In this document: positions 59,501 through 64,000 of the stretch, piece after piece
Layout: the number at the start of each line of letters is the position of its first letter
Position numbering within the stretch: position 1 is the stretch's first letter
From: Anisus vortex
Taxonomy: Eukaryota; Mollusca; Gastropoda; Planorbidae
Direction of reading: 5' to 3'
Assembly: GCA_949126835.1 (NCBI GenBank)
Contig: OX421494.1
Coordinates: 17,841,538-17,905,537, forward strand
DNA length: 64,000 nt
Notes under the pieces: model-generated
The model's database searches: none
What the model was told of the DNA's origin: nothing
Seen by the model: only the letters and a program-made list of their open reading frames with translations
Made by a program: the position numbers and the translations under genes

Positions 59501-62009
59501 AATTAAATGAGAATTTGGAAAGACTATGTGTGCACATTAAACTTTATTACCCTATAAAATATTCTTTCTAAAGCCATCATAGGCAGATATGATAAGATAA
59601 ACAAAAATGTAAATATTCTAAAAGATGAAACAGAGTCTGTTTAAATATCTATAGATAAAATTTTTGTTAATCCTTTTATATGTCAAAATAAATAATTCAA
59701 AAGAACTCATAGTCATTATCATACTGGTGATTAAAATTTAAGCCCAAACTATGCAAAGAGATGCTATGCTAAATTGTATTATGCTTGTATGTCAATGTTT
59801 GCCTAATTAAAGTTTAACTTTTGAGAATAAGTTTTCTTTATAGATAGATTTGGACACCCATTCCCTACACTTGAATCCCCCCCCCCATCCCAAATTTTAA
59901 ACAGTTTGAGGATAGTTTAGAAGTTGATTCAAGATATTTTAGGAACCTAATTTATGAAAAAATAATTTGAGGGGAAATAATTCTTAGAAAATACATGAAC
60001 AATGACCCTAACCCTTTTTAAAAATACATTTTCAACATTCTATCAACATAAAACAATTGAGTAGTGTTTTCAGTACTGTGTTTACATTGCTTAAACTTAT
60101 TGTAAACAGTAGTGTCTTGCAGAAGTTTAGTATTCGCCTTGAATAAAGGGCAAAAGACATACACTTATTTATATATATCAAATATAAGAAACTTGATATT
60201 TGTAATTTCATTTATGAAATGAAGTTACACTCTTTCTCTTGTTAGAGTTCATATTTATTTCATGAAGAAATGGAAATTTTACATATATAGGCATAGATAT
60301 TGCCAGATAGATGACAAAATACTGTAGAATTTAAATCAGTGCAAGGTCAGACCAACTTACAGCACAAAGCAAGTTTACTGGGTATTTTTTTAAGCCAAAG
60401 ATAGACAACTCTTCATATAAAACTTTCAAGATTTTACTTACATTGTAATGAGTCCATAAGTGCTGATAGCAGTTTTGAAGAACTTTCAGAGTAGTATTTG
60501 TTGATATCAAAACTTAGAGGATTGTTGGATAAATCTGTGTGGATACATGGTAATTATAAAAAAAATGGGTAGCCCATTTGTTATTATTTAAACTTGTGGG
60601 TGAGGAGACAAAGAAAAAAGAGAATAAAGTGACTGAACCAGTGCTATGCATAACTCTGTTGGAACTTTGACACCAGACAGACAATATGCAATAACATCTA
60701 AATTATATAATTTGTGAAGTTTTTAACTAACTGCTAAGCCCCTAAAAGTGGTACAATCTGTGAAAAGGCTAATAGCACTGCCGTTGAGCATAACTAGTTT
60801 AGTTTAATCTGCTGAGAAAGTTTAGAAGATGTTAAACATTACTCTTTTTTTCTTACATTACATAAAAATTCCACAATGCATTATATCTTACAGAGAAACT
60901 AATTTAAATTCTATTAAAGAGTTCAATATCAAATGTACTTATATACAGTATATTATTTCTTCATAGCTTGTACGTTTGTTGAGTGTCTTTTTAAAAAAGA
61001 ATATTTTCTAGAGCTAAAACAGCAAATTGGTTCTCATAGATCACAAATTGATGTCCAATGGATGCCTTATTAAATAATCAGGCCATTGAAGACCTTCTAA
61101 ATTCATACTACAATCTGGCACAGTTTCAAACTGGTCTGCCTGGTGTGCACATTTTCTAACTGACTACATGAATATTACTGGTGATACTTGGGCAGCAAAC
61201 ATACATTTATATAATTTATCTATTATATATATACCACCATTCCAACACATTTTATAAATATATATACCTACATTCCAACACATTAATATAAATAATTCTT
61301 ACCTAAGGTCTGTAACTGAAAACATTTGCCAAGTTCACAGGGCAGTTCTCTTATCCTATTGGAGGCCAGTTTCAACTCCCTTAAATTGACCAGCTCACCA
61401 ATCTCTGGAGGCAATGTGTTAATATAATTGTGCGAGGCATCTAAATGTTCCAGATTAACCAGGTGTCCAAGCTGTGATGGTAGATGGGATAAATGATTGT
61501 TGTTCAAGTATAAAACTGTCAACCATTCTACCTTCCATAAATTTCTACTTAAATTTTGAACACACCCTGCAAATAGAAAAGGGCAAATATTTCTGGAGTT
61601 GGTTATCCTGACATACAATTTTCAATATTCATGACAGCGACACTGTGTATTTGTAATGCAGGTGCAAATTATTACAAAAAGTAAACAAATTATATTACAA
61701 TAATAATATACAAATAAGCCAAGTAAACAGTTTCTTTGATTGTATAGTAATATTCAAATGACAATTAAACAATTTAACAATGATCGAAAAAAGCTTTCTC
61801 CATTTATGAAATCTAGCCATAATATTTTCAAAATACCATACAAAGATAGATAAACAATAGTTATCATAAACTAGTAATAATGAAATAAACCTCCTACCAA
61901 AAATTTCAAGCTCTGACCACTTGGACTGTTTGCCCTCTGCTACCTCATTTCTCTGCATGATCCTGTGCTGCCTTCTTTCATTGGGTGGCTCATATTTGTC
62001 CTTAGGCAT
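24887..62009 (-). CDS. CNOT6: CCR4-NOT complex deadenylase subunit 6 (CNOT6/CNOT6L, twin), complete coding region
   Basis: Ten exons with GT/AG borders and matching phases: 62009-61898, 61566-61303, 60534-60442, 36088-36020, 27677-27520, 27136-26979, 26883-26726, 26631-26383, 25764-25599 and 25121-24887. They give 553 aa, against 555-557 in human CNOT6L/CNOT6. The start MPKDKYEPPNERR matches the family N-terminus. About four leucine-rich repeats span residues 38-125 (LTVLYLNNNHLSHLP, LREL). A PRPWI linker follows, then the endonuclease/exonuclease/phosphatase domain from VMCYNVLCDK. Metal and catalytic residues are present: E233 (LQE), D413 and N415 (GDFNSLPDSG), D484 (IDYIFYS), D523 and H524 (PSDHF). 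Family role: Mg-dependent removal of mRNA poly(A) tails in the CCR4-NOT complex, with the LRR contacting the CAF1/CNOT7 subunit. A leader acceptor near 62,030 implies upstream non-coding exon(s). The last 25 residues contain a 12-residue duplication. Intron 3 is ~24 kb. Confidence 0.95.
24901..24964 (-). repeat. 36-bp coding duplication at the CNOT6 C-terminus
   Basis: Two copies (period 36) encode AEFSLPVHPQRP twice, residues 529-552, just before a terminal R and the stop. The duplication is in frame and lies after the last catalytic residue. Confidence 0.93.
25930..26280 (+). mobile_element. SINE-like insertion with a 59-bp internal duplication
   Basis: Holds two tandem copies (starting 26,092 and 26,151) of a core including GAGTCTACCCAGCTCTGATG and then GTGCTGGCCAC, shared with other SINEs in the window. 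It lies in the CNOT6 intron between exons 8 and 9. Confidence 0.65.
27205..27400 (-). mobile_element. tRNA-derived SINE, best-preserved copy
   Basis: Read on minus from 27,399: a tRNA-like head with GGGGCACTGTGGTATAGCAG (A-box-like) and GGGTTCAAATCC (B box), then a body with GAGTCTACCCAGCTCTGATG and a tail including GCATTGTGCTAGCCAC. The body and tail motifs recur near 26,150, 42,230, 52,500, 52,600 and 56,830, marking a dispersed family. It sits in the intron between CNOT6 exons 5 and 6. Confidence 0.8.
27645..30420 (-). repeat. 51-bp minisatellite made of the CNOT6 exon-5 splice acceptor plus exon start, 53 acceptor-bearing units
   Basis: On the minus strand each unit is a pyrimidine-rich intron end (TATACTTTTGTCTCTCCAG) followed by the first ~31 nt of exon 5, encoding AVFSVMCYNVL. 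The genuine exon is the copy at 27,677, which continues into CDKLCTKAMYAYC. Acceptor CAGs recur from 27,678 to 30,372. That 2,694-bp interval equals 52 steps of 51 plus seven 6-bp insertions (TTAGAG on plus). The insertions create an in-frame TAA. The first is at ~28,771, so 22 acceptors (27,678-28,749) have an uninterrupted reading frame into the nuclease domain. Units near the exon mostly read MCYNV and distal ones MCFNV, so variants cluster. The distal edge lacks an acceptor. Confidence 0.95.
30420..31995. other. CNOT6 intron 4 sequence with a small 30-bp triplet
   Basis: No exon recognised. At 30,823-30,910 a 30-bp unit containing GCAGTCTGATAACATTAGAT occurs three times. The remainder shows no clear feature. 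Confidence 0.6.
32003..32540. repeat. 22-bp minisatellite, ~24 units
   Basis: The unit is AGTGTGAATGGGAGGTGGAA plus AG with minor A/G variants. It is purine-rich on the plus strand. It lies in CNOT6 intron 4. Confidence 0.95.
33165..33550 (+). other. Candidate TATA-driven two-exon micro-gene (26 codons)
   Basis: TATAAA at 33,165-33,170. An ATG at 33,236 opens a 7-codon exon (MSPHHWV) ending at a good donor (GTTG|GTAAGT, exon end 33,257). A pyrimidine-rich acceptor (TTTCTTTCAG) gives exon 33,492-33,550, which stays in phase and ends KFIRRRGMT then TAG. Each signal is individually ordinary; only the ordered combination is suggestive. No homology is recognised, and it may be an alternative leader or chance. 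Confidence 0.2.
33551..36015. other. CNOT6 intron 4 sequence, no gene recognised
   Basis: Contains poly-G and poly-C tracts (about 34,061-34,076, 34,647 and 35,026) and a short AG microsatellite (35,827). No exon or element with clear ends was seen. Confidence 0.5.
37383..37495 (+). mobile_element. Severely 5'-truncated LINE tail with poly(A)
   Basis: Bases 37,383-37,441 are identical over 59 bp to the reverse complement of 62,431-62,489, the 3' end of the right-hand LINE. After ~30 bp of A-rich spacer there is an A22 run (37,474-37,495). It is inserted antisense to the nested gene, at its 3' edge. Confidence 0.8.
37410..39248 (-). CDS. Unrecognised Ser-rich nuclear-like protein, single large exon nested in CNOT6 intron
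   Basis: An ATG at 39,248 opens 612 codons. I do not recognise the family. Visible features: a Cys pair (INCQRE, ~45-50), a basic stretch (GRKNKTGRRKPQSK, ~60-75), an acidic/Ser region (DESDTSDKASIVSS, ~280-300), a second Cys cluster (CPMSQCPEC), a Ser tract with SSESDASSDVDEG, a basic stretch (SKRARNPKTNTFTTKSKSKK) and a Trp-rich patch (SWKGARQLWDIDVSQW). Basic and Ser-rich composition suggests a nuclear or disordered protein (inference). The last ~28 codons (poly-Phe and after) are read from the antisense LINE tail. A strong donor (AAAT|GTGAGC, exon end 37,502) just before it suggests the natural transcript splices there instead. An acceptor at 39,366 (CTTCCAG) and a short upstream ORF (39,348-39,313) mark a 5' UTR. 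Confidence 0.7.
   Translation of the reverse strand: MTLVVMGKVQDVNRTEVKREVVSASANLEVISHEHFVKRLEGMSSACINCQRERTRSQNKPGRKNKTGRRKPQSKSNTPLVIHLKDTLSGPGGRKQRAFSMDADSDVSARSTDEEQFYSSRCNLHHHSGDSHRGKVGGGVSALYGDVASIPEFVPQCTSHHFHQAWPHMAVTQPAAHIKSPYHKFHSTTQKAKEKSRKNFTALISVIEKAHKKEALDIEQNLSKNSIDAKLCNPLNNVTLSSQNDMEFKRKNMAECENVELICNDLSTSADKLQDSTDESDTSDKASIVSSTDTLSDDVSDIPLLEHEFTSHELEQLAEYTTGVPLIRYDCPMSQCPECINNSWYNNQYLPYDSSSTYVPRNSYNHYHHFQYSSCYQQEPPRSSVGPRLHQKAAVKPRISSSESDASSDVDEGSTTSSRSSVSSMSSSSGAKATVSAKTRGPTSSSHQPGQQSKRARNPKTNTFTTKSKSKKEIHQPVKRATASWKGARQLWDIDVSQWSRRSQMQGVADSVYMDLTGLNVTYTVIYHTDAMSLWPYPVHSLYQAMYTPTLTSSLPHSTLHKYNLAFTPPRVDMIPSYEFKKCELFFFFFFFNSFGVLLLILLSYTLQTLLL
39365..40110 (-). promoter_or_regulatory. 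Upstream region of the nested gene with CpG-rich hairpin
   Basis: GC- and CpG-rich compared with its surroundings, upstream of the 5' UTR acceptor of the nested ORF. It contains a perfect 12-bp inverted repeat (GGGCGGCTGCTG at 40,004-40,015; CAGCAGCCGCCC at 40,034-40,045) with an 18-nt spacer. A promoter and first non-coding exon here are inferred from position and composition. Confidence 0.4.
40761..40902. mobile_element. 142-bp hAT-type MITE with perfect 8-bp target duplication
   Basis: Begins CAGGGGTCGGCAACCT and ends AGGTTGCCATGCCCCG, an imperfect inverted repeat. It is flanked by TCCTATCT on both sides (40,753-40,760 and 40,903-40,910). The body is too short for a transposase. Confidence 0.9.
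40911..46900. other. CNOT6 intron 3 sequence, no gene recognised
   Basis: Apart from the 22-bp array at 42,848-43,140 and a SINE scrap near 42,230 (GGGCAATGTGCTAGCCAC), I see no coding exon or RNA gene. CpG content is higher than in the left third of the window. Short ORFs here lack family resemblance. Confidence 0.45.
42848..43140. repeat. Degenerate ~22-bp tandem repeat, ~12 units
   Basis: The unit is ACCACTGTTACTAGGCCACA plus AG, with substitutions (ATTACT, GGTCAC, GGTTAAA) and irregular joins. Confidence 0.88.
46909..47546. repeat. 57-bp minisatellite with hairpin, ~11 units
   Basis: The unit carries CTACACTGGCGGTGTAG, a 6-bp inverted repeat around a 5-nt loop, then GTGTGAGGGCGATGAAAAGA. 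Some units have TAAAC for TACAC, breaking the stem. A 57-bp period keeps an artefactual minus-strand frame open. Confidence 0.95.
47940..48130. repeat. ~23-bp tandem repeat, ~7 units, irregular
   Basis: Copies of ACTACTACACGACTTCATAA plus AGT, with deletions, run into a variant with CTTTATAAAAAACA. Confidence 0.85.
48185..49735. other. CNOT6 intron 3 sequence, no gene recognised
   Basis: Contains a short ATC repeat followed by GGCTCCATAGTCTCGAAAGA at 48,186-48,220, which looks like a retrotransposon 3' scrap, and a poly-G tract at ~48,625. Nothing else can be supported. Confidence 0.4.
49780..50100. repeat. Degenerate ~26-bp tandem repeat
   Basis: Repeated GTGCCAAACCACGCATATGC with strong drift in unit sequence and spacing, ~11 units. 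Confidence 0.75.
50479..50521. repeat. (TA)n microsatellite
   Basis: Uninterrupted TA dinucleotides for about 42 bp, flanked on both sides by the words TCAACACCCACTTT (50,458 and 50,525). Confidence 0.95.
51898..52360. repeat. Degenerate GT-rich tandem repeat (unit ~22-30 bp)
   Basis: Repeated GGGGCAATATGTCACATTGT with variable GTGTG stretches, about 18 units. It begins after a poly-G run at 51,850. Several frames stay open only because of the repeat. Confidence 0.85.
52445..52730 (+). mobile_element. SINE with duplicated body
   Basis: Head-like TTTGAGTCCAGG, then two copies (from ~52,497 and ~52,597) of a block with CTGTCCCCGGGTCTACCCAG and CTGGCCACGCAATCCCC. It shares the family core with the SINE at 27,205-27,400. 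Confidence 0.65.
53395..54858. repeat. 62-bp minisatellite, ~23 units
   Basis: The unit contains CAACAGTTGGAATGAACCTA and TATTTGGCCATGACGCAGCT with a spacing of 62 bp. Point variants (CCTC/ACTC/CTTC, CATG/CAAG, AACC/AATC) recur in blocks, indicating unequal exchange or gene conversion. Confidence 0.96.
54880..56440. other. CNOT6 intron 3 sequence with homopolymer G/C tracts, no gene recognised
   Basis: Long runs of C (55,131-55,142) and G (55,289 and 56,043-56,069) dominate. Open frames here are short and composition-driven. Confidence 0.45.
56454..56767. mobile_element. 314-bp MITE with perfect 13-bp TIRs and 10-bp direct flanks
   Basis: Starts AGGGTTGCCAGGC and ends with the exact inverse, GCCTGGCAACCCT. 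ACGCTCATAT flanks both sides (56,444-56,453 and 56,768-56,777). Internal AAAAGGAGGAC motifs occur near both ends, the right one in a hairpin (AGGAGGACTTATCCTCCT). No ORF. The 10-bp duplication is longer than the 8 bp of hAT, so the superfamily is open. Confidence 0.9.
56800..56965 (+). mobile_element. SINE body fragment
   Basis: Carries GGGTCTACCCAGCACTGGTG and GGGCATTGTGCTGGCAATCA, the shared family core, without a clear tRNA head. Confidence 0.6.
56985..57425. repeat. ~22-bp minisatellite with higher-order structure
   Basis: The basic unit is GTCCTTTGAAGAATATTATT plus AT. Pairs are separated by a variant with GGTCAATTAAAGAAGAT, giving a repeating ~60-bp higher-order block. Confidence 0.9.
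57660..57734 (-). other. Orphan exon candidate with hydrophobic N-terminus
   Basis: ATG at 57,734 followed by 25 open codons (MLKNLMFSFLVDVLFGLRF then HPQKLK) to a perfect donor (AAG|GTAAGT, 57,659). It resembles a signal-peptide first exon in phase 0. No continuation was found, and it does not fit the phase of CNOT6 exon 4. Confidence 0.2.
58071..59390. repeat. 27-bp minisatellite, ~49 units
   Basis: The unit contains CAACAAGTCAGTTGTTG (6-bp inverted repeat, 5-nt loop) and ATAGTGTATT. A common variant has GTCAATTGTTG. A 27-bp period leaves both strands open, so the long repeat peptides (STTDLLNTL, VYSTSQLLI) are artefacts. It lies in CNOT6 intron 3. Confidence 0.96.
59400..60435. other. CNOT6 intron 3 sequence, nothing seen
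   Basis: Plain AT-rich intron with a poly-C tract at ~59,878. No exon, repeat array or element was identified. Confidence 0.5.
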
Positions 62010-62368
62010 CGTGCATCACAGCTCTAAATGTAAGTAATCGCTTTTGTAATCAAATGCATAACAAACAATGCAAGAAAAAAAAAGTGTTTCTTACTTACTT
62101 ATACATTTTTTTTAATGTACCGTAGACAAAACTTTAAAAAAGCCTTAACCTTAAATAGTTTTCTTTTTATATCAAAGCAGAAATAGAAGGTATTTTTCTT
62201 TTTAGACGATTCACTCTTTGAAAAAGATGCTATAAAAGGCTATTAAATTAACATTAATCTTGTAAAGTGCTTTGCTAATATATTAAATAGTTATTGAGCT
62301 TTGTTACACCATATTTATAATTTTTTTAAAGTCTTAACATAAATGTTATGTTTAACGACTTTTTATGT

Positions 62369-62432
62369 TAGTTACACAAAAACACAATCAGTCAGACTAG
62401 TTAGTTACACCAAAACACAATCAGTCAGACTA
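62369..62432. repeat. Tandem 32-bp doublet next to the LINE 3' end
   Basis: Two copies of AACACAATCAGTCAGACTA with TTAGTTACAC before each, directly beyond the LINE terminus at 62,431. It may be part of the element's 3' tail or the target. Confidence 0.8.
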
Positions 62433-64000
62433 TCTTATACATTACAGACGCTCCTTCTATAAAGAAGATTATTGCGTCCTACGCTCATCCGTGGTCCGAG
62501 TCTAGTCTTGCATTTTTATTAATGTTTTAAATGATGTTAGGTTATTGGTTTTCCTGGTTTGTTCAGGCAACCCATTCCATGCCCGAATGCCACTCGGGAA
62601 GAAAGAGTACTTATATGCATTTGTTCTCGCATAAGGGACAAGGAAGGTGTTTTTGTCTCTATGTTTATCTGAGCTTTGCAACAGATTGTTATTGGGTTGT
62701 ATTTCTAAATTAGAGTTTAATGCCTTATGTATTATTACTACTTTACTCTTTGCCCTTCTGTCCTCTAGTGTTTCTAGGTTTAGTGATTTGACTAATGGTG
62801 TTACTCTTGTCAATGGGGAATATTCACTAGTTATAAACCTTGCAGCTCTTTTTTGAATTTGTTCTAATTTTTTAATGTTTTCTTTAGTTGATGGGTCCCA
62901 TACAGATCCTGCATATTCTAGTATAGGCCTAACTAATGTGAGATAGCATTTTAGTTTTATATTCTTATTACATTTGTAAAAATTCCTTTTTATGAATCCT
63001 AATGTTTTGTTTGATTTTTTAATTACTTCATCAATGTGAGGGTTCCAAGATAACTTATCATTTATTATTACTCCTAGATACTTAGCATTGCTAGTTTGAG
63101 TTAGTTCTTTACCATGAATGAAGTAGTTTGTTATTATTTGTTTCTTTTTCTTGGATACCCTTATTAGTTGGCATTTTTCTGGGTGAAAAGACATACTCCA
63201 GTTTGATTCCCATTTTTGTAGTTCATCTAGGTCTTTTTGTAAAAGTTCACTATCTTTTCCTGTCTTTATTATTCTATAAATTATGCAATCATCGGCAAAT
63301 AATCTTACTTTTGTGCCTGTGTTGATGCAATTTGGCAGATCATTAATGTAAATTAGAAATAGTAGGGGTCCTAGAACAGTTCCTTGTGGAACTCCTGAGT
63401 TTACTGTTATTGGTGATGACTTAGAGCCATTTATTATCACTGTTTGTTCTCTGCCTATAAGAAAGTCCTGAATCCACTTATGTAAGGGACCAGAGATGCC
63501 AAAGTATTTAAGTTTTTTAAGAAGACTAGAATGATGAACTTTATCAAATGCTTTTGAAAAATCTAGTAATATAGCATCAATTTGGTTGTTATTATCTAAT
63601 CCCTTAGACAAGTCATCTATTAAGCCTATCAATTGAGTCTCACATGATCTATTTTTCCTGAAGCCATGTTGGTGTGGGCACAGTGCATTTAGTTTGTCTA
63701 GATGATTTACTATACTACTATATATTATATGTTCAAGTAATTTACATGTTATGCTTGTTAGAGAAACAGGTCTATAATTTCCGGGGTCAGATTTATCTCC
63801 TTTTTTGAAAAGGGGGGGTTATATTGGCTAATTTCCAATCTTTGGGCACTTTGCCCTGGTTTAGAGAGGCCTGAAAAAGTATTTTAAAGATTGGAGATAT
63901 TTCATTAGATAGTTCTTTAAGCAGTCTTACTGGTATTTCATCTGGACTAGAAGCTTTGTTTACTTTTAAGTTGGTTACGAGTTGTTTAATGCCTTTTTCA
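62431..64000 (-). mobile_element. CR1/L2-like non-LTR retrotransposon, runs off right edge
   Basis: Minus-strand LINE with its reverse transcriptase ORF and a short 3' region ending GTATAAGATA at 62,431. Copies of the same family occur at 9,062, 20,726 and 37,383. It lies upstream of the CNOT6 ATG exon, in the same orientation. The 5' part is outside the window. Confidence 0.88.
62502..64000 (-). pseudogene. Reverse transcriptase ORF of the LINE, one frameshift
   Basis: From 64,000 the frame reads KASSPDEIPVRLLKELS and VPKDWKLANI, conserved fingers motifs. It is then thrown out of frame at a C7 run (63,812-63,818) that appears to have one base too many. The next frame carries NYRPVSLTSI, HGFRKNRSCETQ, DFSKAFDKVHHSSLL, SGVPQGTVLGPLLFLIYIND, the catalytic FADD box (RLFADDCIIY) and thumb motifs NAKYLGVIIND and FFPSGIRAWNGLPEQ, ending at 62,502. 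Apart from the frameshift I see no stop, so the insertion is young or a base is miscalled in the homopolymer. Clade assignment (CR1/L2-like) is by motif style only. Confidence 0.85.

Overview
This is a eukaryotic (metazoan) window, AT-rich, with spliced GT-AG genes, long introns, non-LTR retrotransposons, tRNA-derived SINEs, hAT-type MITEs and an unusual density of minisatellites. The three recognisable genes are conserved in animals. Together with the repeat types they suggest an invertebrate, most likely a mollusc such as a gastropod; that taxonomic call is inference, not proof.

Layout. (1) 1-10,615, minus strand: WDR45B/WIPI3-type autophagy propeller gene. Nine coding exons were reconstructed with consistent phases; the last ~35 codons lie off the left edge. 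Its introns carry a hAT MITE with a perfect 8-bp target duplication, a truncated LINE, a larger TIR element with a TA-flanked MITE inside it, and two minisatellites. (2) 12,754-18,314, plus strand: a TMEM72-like membrane protein (six exons, 196 aa), head-to-head with WDR45B. (3) 18.3-24.9 kb: convergent intergenic space with a decayed LINE copy. (4) 24,887-62,009, minus strand: a complete CNOT6/CNOT6L (CCR4 deadenylase) gene of ten coding exons encoding 553 aa. Its introns hold most of the rest of the window. (5) Nested in CNOT6 intron 4 at 37.4-39.4 kb, same strand: a large ORF of ~612 codons, which I do not recognise, with a CpG-rich upstream region. (6) Right end, minus strand: a fairly young CR1/L2-like LINE running off the window.

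The most striking feature is at 27,660-30,420. The 3' splice site of the first nuclease-domain exon of CNOT6, plus the first ~31 nt of that exon, is amplified in tandem. There are 53 acceptor-bearing copies at 51-bp spacing (exactly 17 codons). The 22 copies nearest the exon keep an open reading frame; a 6-bp insertion that creates an in-frame stop bounds that stretch. Use of an upstream acceptor would insert 17-residue repeats in frame between the leucine-rich repeats and the nuclease.

Other points of note: ~245-bp inverted repeats flank TMEM72 exons 2-5; an antisense LINE tail supplies the 3' end of the nested ORF; CNOT6 has a 36-bp C-terminal coding duplication; several arrays have hairpin-forming units; and the palindrome TAGGCCTA is strongly over-represented. 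No CRISPR array, prokaryotic gene or convincing rRNA or tRNA gene was seen.
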